Shown here one piece after another: positions 17,198-25,839 of a stretch of 64,000 nucleotides of DNA. The notes beneath the pieces were generated by a model. It was not told where the DNA came from. It saw only the letters and a list, made by a program, of their open reading frames with translations, and did no database searches. Positions within the stretch are counted from its first letter, which is position 1. The number at the start of each line of letters is the position of its first letter. The DNA lies in the NCBI GenBank assembly GCA_001898145.1, contig MKSR01000001.1:62001-126000 (forward strand), in the 5' to 3' direction. The translations under genes and the position numbers were made by a program. Origin of the DNA: Dyadobacter sp. 50-39 (GTDB taxonomy: Bacteria > Bacteroidota > Bacteroidia > Cytophagales > Spirosomataceae).

Positions 17198-17611
17198 ATG
17201 TGGCGATATTATGCTTTACTTTCAGCCCTATTTGCGGCCCTGACGGCGATTCTTGCCAAGATGGGTATCAAGGGAATCGGTGGTAATCTGGCCACTGCGG
17301 TGCGTACAGTGATCGTACTGATGGTAGCCTGGGGAATTGTGTTTGCTTACGGCGAGCAAAAGCAGTTAAAGGAATTGAGCCGCAATAATCTATTGTTTCT
17401 TGCCGCATCGGGCCTTGCAACCGGGCTCTCATGGATATTCTACTTCAAGGCCCTGGAAACCGGGCCCGTCTCCAAGGTAGCCCCGATAGATAAGCTCAGT
17501 GTGGCGATTGCGATCGTCCTCGCGGTGGTGATACTGGGTGAGCCCCTCGACTGGAAGACTGCTGCGGGCGCGGTGATGATCCTGGCAGGCACGCTGGTGC
17601 TGGTACTTTAA
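17198..17611 (+). CDS. half-size EamA/DMT-family transporter
   Basis: 137 residues from the ATG at 17198 (a TTG at 17192 is also possible). About five hydrophobic helices and a single EamA repeat: LLSALFAALTAILAKMGIKGIGGNLATAVRT (in two parts) at the N terminus and GPVSKVAPIDKLSVAIAIVLAVVILGE before the last helix. Full drug/metabolite transporters have two such repeats in ~300 residues; short single-repeat members exist and act as dimers. Substrate unknown. It lies between two two-component systems and may simply be a passenger of that duplication. Confidence 0.8.
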   Translation: MWRYYALLSALFAALTAILAKMGIKGIGGNLATAVRTVIVLMVAWGIVFAYGEQKQLKELSRNNLLFLAASGLATGLSWIFYFKALETGPVSKVAPIDKLSVAIAIVLAVVILGEPLDWKTAAGAVMILAGTLVLVL

Positions 17612-17629
17612 ATAACGCCCTAGACAGAC

Positions 17630-17647
17630 TCCAGAAATAATTCAGAT
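17630..17647. promoter_or_regulatory. TTCTRRA-like direct repeat (reverse orientation)
   Basis: Read on the minus strand, ATCTGAA and TTCTGGA lie 11 bp apart (plus strand TCCAGAA at 17630-17636, TTCAGAT at 17641-17647). One mismatch to the motif seen at 15077, 24476 and 37939. It is 47 bp before the response regulator gene at 17694. Confidence 0.35.
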
Positions 17648-17693
17648 TCACATATAATCTTTGGATATTGAAAATGAATGAACTGAGATTACA

Positions 17694-18374
17694 ATGAAAT
17701 TACTGGTCATAGAAGATGAGAAGGAGCTTTCAGATAGCATGTGCACCTATTTGAATTCAGAACAGTTTACCTGCGAGACGGCCTATGATTACCACTCAGC
17801 GATTGACAAAGCGCTGATCAACGAGTATGTCTGTATTATCCTGGATATTACCTTGCCCAATGGCAGTGGCCTGGACATTCTTTCCGAGCTGAAAGCGGCC
17901 GGAAAATCTGATGGCGTGTTGATTGTCAGCGCCAAAAATTCGCTCGATGACCGGGTAAGGGGGCTTAACACGGGCGCCGACGACTATTTGACCAAGCCCT
18001 TCCACCTGGCCGAATTGGGCGCGCGGGTTGCGGCGATCGTACGCAGAAAATCTTTTGAGGGCAAAACCCGTATTTCAGTCGGGCACCTTACGCTGGACCT
18101 CTCCGAGCGTGTCCTTAAATCGGGCGACGAGCCGGTGGCGCTCACCAAAAAGGAATACGAGCTGCTTTTGTACTTTTTGAGCAATAAGAACAGAGTGGTC
18201 ACCAAGGAAGCCATCGTCGAGCACCTATGGGGGGATGATATCGACATGGCAGACAGCTATGATTTTATTTACTCGCATATCAAGAACCTGCGAAAAAAGC
18301 TCATGCAGAGCGGGTGCCCCGATTACATCAAAGCGGTCTATGGGATGGGCTACAAATTCAGTACTGACCTATGA
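17694..18374 (+). CDS. OmpR/PhoB-family response regulator
   Basis: 226 residues. Intact receiver with E7-D8, D51 (IILDITLPNG), S79 and K101 (YLTKPF), and an OmpR-type winged helix from about 128 (VALTKKEYELLLYFLSNKNRVVTKEAIVEHLWGD..YSHIKNLRKKL..YIKAVYGMGYKF). Its stop overlaps the kinase start by four bases (ATGA at 18371-18374), so the pair is translationally coupled. A direct repeat resembling the regional TTCTRRA motif lies 47 bp upstream, compatible with autoregulation. The downstream receptor at 19718 is a possible target (inference). Confidence 0.93.
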   Translation: MKLLVIEDEKELSDSMCTYLNSEQFTCETAYDYHSAIDKALINEYVCIILDITLPNGSGLDILSELKAAGKSDGVLIVSAKNSLDDRVRGLNTGADDYLTKPFHLAELGARVAAIVRRKSFEGKTRISVGHLTLDLSERVLKSGDEPVALTKKEYELLLYFLSNKNRVVTKEAIVEHLWGDDIDMADSYDFIYSHIKNLRKKLMQSGCPDYIKAVYGMGYKFSTDL

Positions 18375-19627
18375 AGCTGTTCACCAGGTACAACCGGATT
18401 AACCTGAGCATGATGGTCGCCCTGTTTCTGATATCTGGGGTGACCTACTACTTTCTGATCAACTACATACTGATCCATGAGCTGGATGAGGCGCTGGAAG
18501 ACTACCGCGCAAGAATCGAAAGTTACGTGCGAGGGCACGGGGAGCTTCCCCCTGTCAGCGTTGCAGACGAGACCCGGGTTTCCTATCGGCCGACCAGCCA
18601 GGCCCCAAAGGTACTGCCGCCAGAGAACGTGACCATGCGCGATACGATCGAAAACGAGCTGCACAAATACCGCCAGCAGCGCTACATCCAAAAAGCGCGA
18701 ACAGGCTCATACCTGGTAACGCTCTCCAAACCGATCGAAGGCACCAAGATGCTTACAAGGACTGTCGTTATTATCACCGTTGTCATGCTTTTAGTGGTCA
18801 TTGTTGCTTCGCTGATTGTCAATCAGCTTGTATTGCGCCGGTTATGGCAGCCATTCTACAATGCATTGGCCCAGGTAAAGACCTTCAAACTGGGCAATAA
18901 CCGCCTTCCCGCTTTTGCCCAGACAGACATTGAGGAATTCTCCTACATGAACACGCTGCTGGCAGAAACGGTCGGCAGCGCCGAGGCAGAATATCAGCTA
19001 TTAAAAGAATTTACTGAGAATGCATCCCACGAGATCCAGACGCCGCTGGCCATTATCCGCTCCAAGCTTGACCTTGTCATACAGGAAGAGGGCCTTTCCG
19101 ACCGGCAGGCAGAGGCGCTCAAAAGCGTTTATTCGGGCATCAAAAGACTCACCAAGCTGAACCAGTCGCTGCTTCTGCTGACCAAAATAGAAAACCGCCA
19201 GTTCAGTCAGACAAGCCGGGTGGACCTGCTTGAAAAGGTTTCCGAAAAGCTGGGACAGTTCCAGGAGTTTTGGCAAAACAACGATATCAGCTGGTCGCAA
19301 GAGCTAAACCCGGCCTGGATCGATGCAAACCCGGAGCTGATCGAGATCCTGCTCACTAACCTGATCTCCAACGCCGGCCGCCATAACAGGCCAGGCGGCA
19401 GCATTCATATCCGGCTTACAGCAAACGAGCTCCGGGTTTCCAATTCCGGCTCAGATACCGCCCTTGATACCAGCAGGCTGTTTCGCAGATTTTACAAGGA
19501 AGTACAAAACAGTCAGCATAACGGGCTGGGCCTTTCGATTGTCAAGCAAATCTGCGACCAGTTGCTTATCAGGATATCTTACCAGTATTCTGGCGGGTTA
19601 CACCAGTTCACATTAAGTTGGGATTAA
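18371..19627 (+). CDS. sensor histidine kinase
   Basis: 418 residues, the same length as its paralogue at 15907. TM1 about 12-32, periplasmic loop about 35-130, TM2 about 130-152. Phosphoacceptor helix EFTENASHEIQTPLA with His220; the ATPase domain follows with LLTNLISNAGRHN (N box) and GLGLSIV near residue 385. Translationally coupled to the response regulator through ATGA. The periplasmic sensor region shows no recognised domain. A TonB-dependent receptor gene begins 91 bp downstream, a common arrangement where the kinase controls uptake genes. Confidence 0.92.
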   Translation: MKLFTRYNRINLSMMVALFLISGVTYYFLINYILIHELDEALEDYRARIESYVRGHGELPPVSVADETRVSYRPTSQAPKVLPPENVTMRDTIENELHKYRQQRYIQKARTGSYLVTLSKPIEGTKMLTRTVVIITVVMLLVVIVASLIVNQLVLRRLWQPFYNALAQVKTFKLGNNRLPAFAQTDIEEFSYMNTLLAETVGSAEAEYQLLKEFTENASHEIQTPLAIIRSKLDLVIQEEGLSDRQAEALKSVYSGIKRLTKLNQSLLLLTKIENRQFSQTSRVDLLEKVSEKLGQFQEFWQNNDISWSQELNPAWIDANPELIEILLTNLISNAGRHNRPGGSIHIRLTANELRVSNSGSDTALDTSRLFRRFYKEVQNSQHNGLGLSIVKQICDQLLIRISYQYSGGLHQFTLSWD

Positions 19628-19657
19628 AATCTCAGAAAATTCTCCGCAGCCGAAGTT

Positions 19658-19675
19658 TTCTCTAAAAATTCTTCA
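19658..19675. promoter_or_regulatory. TTCT direct repeat before receptor gene
   Basis: TTCTCTA at 19658-19664 and TTCTTCA at 19669-19675, again 11 bp apart, 43 bp before the receptor ATG at 19718. Only the TTCT core and the spacing match the regional motif, so the call is weak. Confidence 0.3.
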
Positions 19676-19717
19676 GGATTGGCCTCTACGTTTGGCGTAA
19701 CAACTAACACTCCAACA

Positions 19718-22183
19718 ATGAGGCCATTTACTTTATGCATGATCGTATGCATGCTTTTATCGGGCATCACCAGGGCTCAAACCAGAAATGGCGCCCGGAT
19801 AACCGGAAAGATCATCGACGCATCCAATGATTCTCCGGTCGAATATGCCTCAGTCGGCCTGACAGACCAGGCGACAGGCAAAGTAGTCAACGGGGCGGTT
19901 ACAGATTCGGCGGGCATTTTTCAGATCACAGGCGTTGCAGCCGGTCGCTACACATTGAATGCCGATTTTATCGGCTACCAGAAAATTTCCCAAAAGGATC
20001 TTGTTGCATCCGGCAAAAACATTGATCTGGGCACGATCCGGATGCAGCCCGCGGCCAAACAACTGGCCGAGGTGACCGTTTCCGGCCACGCAGCTATCGT
20101 TGAAAACCAGATCGACAAAATCGTCTACAACGCAGCCAACGACATTACCTCACAGGCGGGCGTGGCCCTGGACGTACTTAAAAAAGTGCCGCAGGTCTCT
20201 GTCGATATCGACGGAAATGTAGAGTTGCAAGGCAACCCCAACGTTCGCTTTCTGATCAACGGCAAGCCTTCGAGCGTGTTCGGTAACAGCCTGACCGACG
20301 CGCTGGCCTCTATTCCCGCCAATCAGATCAAAAGTATCGAGGCTATCACTACGCCGGGAGCAAAATACGATGCCCAGGGTACAGGCGGCATTATCAACAT
20401 TATCCTCAAAGAAAACCGGCTGCAGGGCGTGAATGGCAGCGTAAACCTGATCGCTGGTACGCGCCTTGAAAATGCCTCCATAAATCTGAACCTGCGGAAA
20501 AACAATTTCGGAATGAATGCATTTTTCAGCGGCAATAAGCAGATCAGCTCCCGGACACCTTCCACGCAGGACAGGCTCTCAACGGACCCGGCCGGGGCCA
20601 ACACCCGGCTTTTGCAAGACGGCTACCAGGATTTTAAAAGAAGCGGCTACCGCTCCGGTCTGGGCTTTGACTGGGCCCTTTCCAAAAAAGACAATCTGAT
20701 TGGCGCGGTCGGCTTTAACAGCTTTGGTAATTCCAGCTCGGGGCTGACCAGTATCACTCAGAGCCTTTTCGATGCGACAGGCAGTGCAGGCCCTCAGAGT
20801 CAGACAATCCGAAACTCACAAAGTCAAAGGGGCATCAATGCCCTGGACTGGTCTTTGAATTATATCAAAAAGCTCAAAAGGGATGGCCAGGAGCTCAATA
20901 TCCTTTACAGTTCCAGCTTTGGAAAACCCCGGAGCAGCTACGAGCAGTTTCAGAATTATGCGGGCGAGCCCGCGCCTTTCACCGGCACGAAAGGGAACAC
21001 GCCCGGCAGCGACAGACAAACCAACATCTCGGTTGACTATACCCACCCGGTCGGAAAAAAAATCACCTTTGAAACCGGGCTCAAAACCGTGCTTCAAAAC
21101 ATCAGCAGCATTGCCGACATCAGCGTGCTGCGCCCGGCATCGGGCACCTACTTGCGCGACCCTGCTCAATCCTACCGGCTCGGGTATAAAATGCAGGTAT
21201 ATGCGGGGTATCTTTCGGCCAGCTTCCGGCTATTGAATTTTCTGAATGTGAAGGCCGGCGCACGCCTGGAACATACCGATGTGAGTATCGACTTCCCTGG
21301 AACCCATATTCCATCGTACAATAACCTGGTACCGTCGCTTATTTTCTCGCACAATTTCAAGGATGAACAGTCATTGAAGCTGGCTTTTACCCGCAGGATA
21401 GAGCGCGCCGAATACCGGGACATCAACCCGTTCATGAACCTGAGCGATCCCTACAATATCACTACCGGTAATCCGCTGCTCAAACCAGAAATCGGAAACA
21501 ACTTCGAGCTGGGCTACAACAAGACCTTTCAAAACGGTGGGAACATTTCCCTGGCATTGATCGAGCGGATTAACACCAGCGACGTAAAGCCGTATACAAC
21601 GCTCTATCCGACCTACGTGATCGGGGATTCGACTTACACCAACGTCTCTATCACCCGGCGGGAAAATATCGGTATCGAGTATAATTCCGGTGTAAGCATG
21701 TCAGGGTCCATACCGGTTACTTCGCAGCTAAATCTTCGTGGTAACCTGATGCTCACACAGAAAAAGGTGGTCAACGATCTTCTTGCGGGCAATGTCACCA
21801 ACGGCTTTAACTGGCGGTTTAACCTGAACGCGACCTATCAACTGCCCGGTGAGCTGGTGGTGGAAGGTTTTGGAAACTATTCTTCGGCGATCAACTCGAT
21901 CCAGGGAAGGCGCCCGCAGGAGCTGACCTACAATTTCGCCCTGCGCAAACTGATCCTGCACAAAAACGCCAGTATTGGCCTAACTGCAACCAACCCTTTT
22001 ACCAAATATGTCACCCAGCTGACCACCATCCGTACGGGCAATTATATCTCCTCCACTACCGTGCTTGTCCCCTACCGGTCCTTCGGGCTCAGTCTGAGCT
22101 ACAAATTCGGAAAGCTTGAATTCAAAAAAGGAAAAGACCACTCGGGTGATTTCCTCAATAATGCCCCCAGCGGCGACAACTAA
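19718..22183 (+). CDS. TonB-dependent receptor, outer-membrane beta-barrel type
   Basis: 821 residues from the ATG at 19718, which begins the signal peptide MRPFTLCMIVCMLLSGITRAQ; the frame extends upstream without a better start. Carboxypeptidase-like domain (ARITGKIIDASNDSPVEYASVGL) to about residue 105; plug with VALDVLKKVPQVSVDIDGNVELQ, FLINGKPSSVFG and IKSIEAITTPGAKYDAQGTGGIINI; barrel to ..LSYKFGKLEF. The strict C-terminal aromatic is replaced by an extra hydrophilic tail of about 20 residues (KKGKDHSGDFLNNAPSGDN), unlike its paralogue at 5004. Next to a two-component system and followed 20 bp later by a PAP2 phosphatase. Confidence 0.9.
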   Translation: MRPFTLCMIVCMLLSGITRAQTRNGARITGKIIDASNDSPVEYASVGLTDQATGKVVNGAVTDSAGIFQITGVAAGRYTLNADFIGYQKISQKDLVASGKNIDLGTIRMQPAAKQLAEVTVSGHAAIVENQIDKIVYNAANDITSQAGVALDVLKKVPQVSVDIDGNVELQGNPNVRFLINGKPSSVFGNSLTDALASIPANQIKSIEAITTPGAKYDAQGTGGIINIILKENRLQGVNGSVNLIAGTRLENASINLNLRKNNFGMNAFFSGNKQISSRTPSTQDRLSTDPAGANTRLLQDGYQDFKRSGYRSGLGFDWALSKKDNLIGAVGFNSFGNSSSGLTSITQSLFDATGSAGPQSQTIRNSQSQRGINALDWSLNYIKKLKRDGQELNILYSSSFGKPRSSYEQFQNYAGEPAPFTGTKGNTPGSDRQTNISVDYTHPVGKKITFETGLKTVLQNISSIADISVLRPASGTYLRDPAQSYRLGYKMQVYAGYLSASFRLLNFLNVKAGARLEHTDVSIDFPGTHIPSYNNLVPSLIFSHNFKDEQSLKLAFTRRIERAEYRDINPFMNLSDPYNITTGNPLLKPEIGNNFELGYNKTFQNGGNISLALIERINTSDVKPYTTLYPTYVIGDSTYTNVSITRRENIGIEYNSGVSMSGSIPVTSQLNLRGNLMLTQKKVVNDLLAGNVTNGFNWRFNLNATYQLPGELVVEGFGNYSSAINSIQGRRPQELTYNFALRKLILHKNASIGLTATNPFTKYVTQLTTIRTGNYISSTTVLVPYRSFGLSLSYKFGKLEFKKGKDHSGDFLNNAPSGDN

Positions 22184-22202
22184 CCACCTCTAGAACCAGA
22201 AT

Positions 22203-22895
22203 ATGAAAACCATTCAATTTGTTTTAATCCTTTTAGCCGCGTTTTTGACAGGGCCAAAGGCCGATGCCCAGCTGAAATCTGATACGCTAGCTAACGATAA
22301 GCCCCGTTTCACATTCCGTCAAACTTATCCGGCCGCCTCACTGATCCTGGCCGGGTTGATTTCCAATGGGCGCTCTGAGGAATCGATCAAGAACGAGCTG
22401 GCAGAGGAACGCAACGAGATCATCCCGCATTTCAAAACGCGGCTGGATGACTACTTGCAGTTTTCTCCGATCGCGGTGGCCTACGGGCTGGACGCATTCG
22501 GCGTTAAGTCAAAAAACGACTTTCTGAACCGCTCTGTGATTTTGGCCAAGGGCGAAATCCTCGCGCTGGGAACGGCGACACTGCTCAAAAAAGCAACCCA
22601 CACACTTCGTCCTGACGGCAGCGCCTACACTTCATTCCCATCAGGACACACGACCCAGGCATTTGCTGCGGCAACCTTTTTGAGTGAAGAATACAAAGAG
22701 CGGCTTCCATGGATTCCCTATGCATCTTATACGGTAGCATCCTCGGTGGGACTACTCAGGGTGGCCAATAACCGGCATTATATCAGCGACGTGCTGGTAG
22801 GGGCCGGGATCGGGTACCTGGCGATGAAAACCGCTTACTGGACCCACCGCTACAAATGGGGGAAAAACCGCAATAACAGGGTTGTCCCCTACTAA
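22203..22895 (+). CDS. PAP2-family phosphatase
   Basis: 230 residues with a signal peptide (..GPKADAQ, about residue 23). All three acid-phosphatase motifs are present: K129-x6-R136-P137, P146-S-G-H149, and R186-x5-H192-x3-D196. This family hydrolyses phosphate or diphosphate esters such as phosphatidic acid, undecaprenyl diphosphate or lipid A phosphates at the periplasmic face. Hydrophobic segments around 85-130 and 170-215 suggest membrane association. It starts 20 bp after the receptor gene and precedes a metallophosphoesterase, so the three may be one transcript. The substrate cannot be deduced. Confidence 0.9.
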   Translation: MKTIQFVLILLAAFLTGPKADAQLKSDTLANDKPRFTFRQTYPAASLILAGLISNGRSEESIKNELAEERNEIIPHFKTRLDDYLQFSPIAVAYGLDAFGVKSKNDFLNRSVILAKGEILALGTATLLKKATHTLRPDGSAYTSFPSGHTTQAFAAATFLSEEYKERLPWIPYASYTVASSVGLLRVANNRHYISDVLVGAGIGYLAMKTAYWTHRYKWGKNRNNRVVPY

Positions 22896-22938
22896 CGGCA
22901 ATAACAGATTTTAATGATTCACTTTTAATTACTACTCA

Positions 22939-23748
22939 ATGATCAACAAACTAACTTCTACGCTGTCCATACTCGCCCTGGCAGGTATGGCGCTATCCTG
23001 CAAGGGCGTTTTTGAGTTTTCTCCCAATCAAATTGTTTTGGAAGAAGCCGAAAAAAACCTGAGATCAAAAAATATCGAAAAAATCAGGGCCATCACGCCC
23101 GGCGATACGCTCCGGTTCATCGTAGCTTCCGATACCCACCAGTGGCTGGATGAAACCGCCGACTTTGTCAAAAGCGCCAACCAGCAGGCAAATGTCTCTT
23201 TTGTTGCCCACCTGGGAGATGTGACGGCCACCAGCACAACCCAGGAATACAAGTGGTTTAACAAGGCGATGGCTTCTCTTAAATACCCCTATGTTACAGC
23301 GCTCGGTGAGATGGATACGCCTGGCGATGGGGCGGTATATAAACAGATGTTTGGCGAGTTCAATTATTCATTTGCATTGGCCGGTCACAAATTCGTTTTC
23401 CTTAACACAAATTCAAGTGTTTTCCCAGCCTCAGTTGCCGTGCCCGATCTGGGCTGGCTGGCCACGCAGATCTCGGGTGACAATTCGGCGACAGATGTAA
23501 TTGTGCTGGGACACACCCCTCCATTTGATGCTGATTTCAAAACTAGCGCCCAGCAACAGTTTGCCAACACGCTCTCCTCATCAGGAAAAGTCAGGTTATC
23601 TTTTTTTGGCCACCAGCACACTTTTTCTCAGTCCGAGCCCTATAAAGACGGCGTAAGATATTACGTTACCGCAGCGCTCTCAGTCAGGCAGTACCTGGTA
23701 GTCTCCCTGTGGGAGAAGGGGTACAAGGTCAGCCCGGTCACTTTCTAA
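22939..23748 (+). CDS. metallophosphoesterase lipoprotein
   Basis: 269 residues. Lipobox LAGMALSC with Cys21. Calcineurin-like motifs in order: D65-x-H67 (ASDTHQW), G-D94 (HLGDVTA), a variant of the GNH(D/E) block reading GEMD (123-126), GHTPP, and GHQHTF near the C terminus. The missing Asn/His of the central block are metal or phosphate contacts in the family, so activity may be altered. It would act in the periplasm, anchored to a membrane. It ends 2 bp from the convergent HD-domain gene. Confidence 0.85.
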   Translation: MINKLTSTLSILALAGMALSCKGVFEFSPNQIVLEEAEKNLRSKNIEKIRAITPGDTLRFIVASDTHQWLDETADFVKSANQQANVSFVAHLGDVTATSTTQEYKWFNKAMASLKYPYVTALGEMDTPGDGAVYKQMFGEFNYSFALAGHKFVFLNTNSSVFPASVAVPDLGWLATQISGDNSATDVIVLGHTPPFDADFKTSAQQQFANTLSSSGKVRLSFFGHQHTFSQSEPYKDGVRYYVTAALSVRQYLVVSLWEKGYKVSPVTF

Positions 23749-23750
23749 AA

Positions 23751-24359
23751 CTAGCCGTTGAGCCGGCCCAGCCTGGCTTGCAGCATCGACAGGTTTTGCT
23801 TTTTCCCCTCGTCCAGAAGCACCCTCGCATGATGCGTATGAAAATGATGCGCTTCAAGGAGCCGCATTGTTGCAGCAAGCCAGGCGCTTTCCGGAATTTG
23901 TTTCCCCAGGCGAATTTCTACTTCTTTCCGCATGAGCTGATCGCGCTCAGGCAGCTCAATGGTCCCGAAATGATACAGGTCGGCGTCACACCCGATCTGC
24001 TGCAACAACCCGGTTGGTTGCTGCGGCAGTCGTGTAGCCAATATACACCCCTGTATTTGCTCGATTAACGCCCCGCTGACCCCACCGCACTGCAAGAACT
24101 CGCCGGCCGAATCAGCCCCTCTTAGCTCATGATCCTGCTGCGGGCCGGAAAGGTAGCCAATGTCGTGAAACCATCCTGCCGCTTGAACGATGAACCGTTG
24201 CTGTTGACTCAAATCATAGTGACCGGCAAGCTCGACGCAATGCGCTACCACGCGCCGGGTGTGAACAAGATTATGAAAGACAAGGCTCGCCTGTCCTTGC
24301 TTCTCAAAGCGGCTCGACACTTCTTGCTCAATTCTTTGCAGCTCTTGCTGGTAGTTCAT
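23751..24359 (-). CDS. HD-domain metal-dependent phosphohydrolase
   Basis: 202 residues, cytosolic. HD signature: LVFHNLVHTRRVVAHC (His33), AGWFHDIGYL (H65-D66) and a later ..QIGCDADLYHFG with the fourth-ligand-type Asp. Members of this short HD family are predicted phosphohydrolases acting on nucleotides; substrates are mostly unknown. Minus strand, convergent with the metallophosphoesterase. A TTCTGAA-N4-TTCTGGA direct repeat lies about 117 bp upstream of its start. Confidence 0.8.
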   Translation of the reverse strand: MNYQQELQRIEQEVSSRFEKQGQASLVFHNLVHTRRVVAHCVELAGHYDLSQQQRFIVQAAGWFHDIGYLSGPQQDHELRGADSAGEFLQCGGVSGALIEQIQGCILATRLPQQPTGLLQQIGCDADLYHFGTIELPERDQLMRKEVEIRLGKQIPESAWLAATMRLLEAHHFHTHHARVLLDEGKKQNLSMLQARLGRLNG

Positions 24360-24475
24360 ACTTATTGAATCTATTTTAAAATGGGTGCTTCTAAGATGTA
24401 TTACCGGTTAATATTAAGTGCTCAGCTGTTTGCACAGGTGACTGTTACATAAGTAGCAGTCAAGCTAGGAGCCAA

Positions 24476-24493
24476 TTCTGAAATTTTTCTGGA
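24476..24493. promoter_or_regulatory. TTCTRRA direct-repeat operator candidate
   Basis: TTCTGAA at 24476-24482 and TTCTGGA at 24487-24493, 11 bp apart. The block 24474-24494 differs from the exact repeat at 15075 and 37937 at only three or so positions. It is located in the 231-bp gap before the HD gene (minus strand). Confidence 0.45.
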
Positions 24494-24590
24494 CAGGCCT
24501 GCCATTCAAATCAGCTACAGTTTTTTTCTGCTCTGCTCTCCTCTACGCAGCAGTTGAATGCCAGGTGGGGCAGCTGGTTGCTTTTTATTT

Positions 24591-25616
24591 TCAGATATTG
24601 AATTTCTCGACGCTTCCTGCCCGAAATACGTACAGTTCATGGTAGTGCTTCCCGATTCCGAAGACCTCTTCAATAATCATTTTTTCGGATCCTGCGCCCA
24701 GTTTTCTGGCCAGCTGCTGCTTTTGCTCATCAAGTTTATCCAGGCTGGTTTTCACCTCCACTTCCGGGCCTTCATCGATTTCGAATTCGAGCGTGAAAAA
24801 ACCCTGACGCCACTGCACCTGGGTCTGAACCCCTCCTGAAATCGGGGTGAAGCTGATATAGCGCACGTTTTCCCGGCCGAGCCGGGTTACTGCGCCACCA
24901 AACAGGGTTAGCCCTGAAACGACCATGGCGATATATCCGATCCGCCTGAACAAACCAGGGCTTATCCGGGGTAAAACCCATTTCATTGCCCACGAGGAGA
25001 TAATGGCCGAGCCGGCTATAAGCGCGCCAAAGCCCATTCCCCTAGCGGTCAGTAATCCAAAAGAGGCGTACAGGGCGAGCTTGATAATATGCAGCAGTAT
25101 CTCGTTAGCTGCACGGGTGGCAACAATCTGCTCTTTGCTCATGCCGTACCGGAGATAGAACCGGTTGAAGAGCAGCCCGACAGCGCCGGTAAGACCCGAG
25201 ACAAAGCCTGCGGCCGCGCCAATCACAGAAAGTCCGATCATCGGCAGCTGCCCGGCTGCCGGTTCGCCATCCTTTTTAAAGAGCATTGTCAGGTTGCTGA
25301 CCAGAAATGCCCCAAGGATCAGTTCCAGATACAGGGGGTTGAAGAATTTTAACAGCCAGGCACCAAGCCAGACCGCCGGTAAGGCAGGCGGGACAAAGCG
25401 GGCGACAATTTTCCAGTTGATATGCGAGCGGAAGACCGCGATCCTGGAAAGTGAGCTACTGGCTGTACCAACAGAGAGCGCGGCCGGCACCTGCGAGGCA
25501 GGCACAACCGTCTTTAAAATTGGTATCAGGATCAGCCCAGCCCCACCGCCGCACACGGCAGATATCGAAAAGGCAAAAAGGCCGCAAATGGTCAACATCA
25601 AACTCGGTAAAAACAT
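24591..25616 (-). CDS. TSUP-family (TauE/SafE-like) membrane transporter with soluble tail
   Basis: 341 residues from the ATG at 25616; the frame upstream is low-complexity and lacks a plausible start. About seven to eight hydrophobic helices; the first has the family signature ISAVCGGGAGLILIP. A second repeat contains SGLTGAVGLLFNRFYL. TSUP proteins export sulfite, sulfoacetate or other organic anions. The last ~85 residues after helix 8 form a hydrophilic tail (VRYISFTPISGGVQTQVQWRQG .. LYVFRAGSVEKFNI) not found in most family members. No sulfur-metabolism gene is nearby, so the substrate is open. Confidence 0.85.
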   Translation of the reverse strand: MFLPSLMLTICGLFAFSISAVCGGGAGLILIPILKTVVPASQVPAALSVGTASSSLSRIAVFRSHINWKIVARFVPPALPAVWLGAWLLKFFNPLYLELILGAFLVSNLTMLFKKDGEPAAGQLPMIGLSVIGAAAGFVSGLTGAVGLLFNRFYLRYGMSKEQIVATRAANEILLHIIKLALYASFGLLTARGMGFGALIAGSAIISSWAMKWVLPRISPGLFRRIGYIAMVVSGLTLFGGAVTRLGRENVRYISFTPISGGVQTQVQWRQGFFTLEFEIDEGPEVEVKTSLDKLDEQKQQLARKLGAGSEKMIIEEVFGIGKHYHELYVFRAGSVEKFNI

Positions 25617-25839
25617 AGGTTTCTTAGGTAGTGAGCCCAAACCTAGCGCCGAATACTGAAGTTTTTTTGGAGGCGGTTTCTTGCGTCCCGCTGACAAAGA
25701 TGTAACGGCGGCAGCAGGCGCGTACGCAATATCCAGCGCAAAGGTGGGGCGCAAAAGAAATATTTTCAGAAGCCGATTTTGACCCCACTAAGCCTGAAAA
25801 ACAACCGTACAGGGATTTGTTTGACCAAAGCTTATCCCA

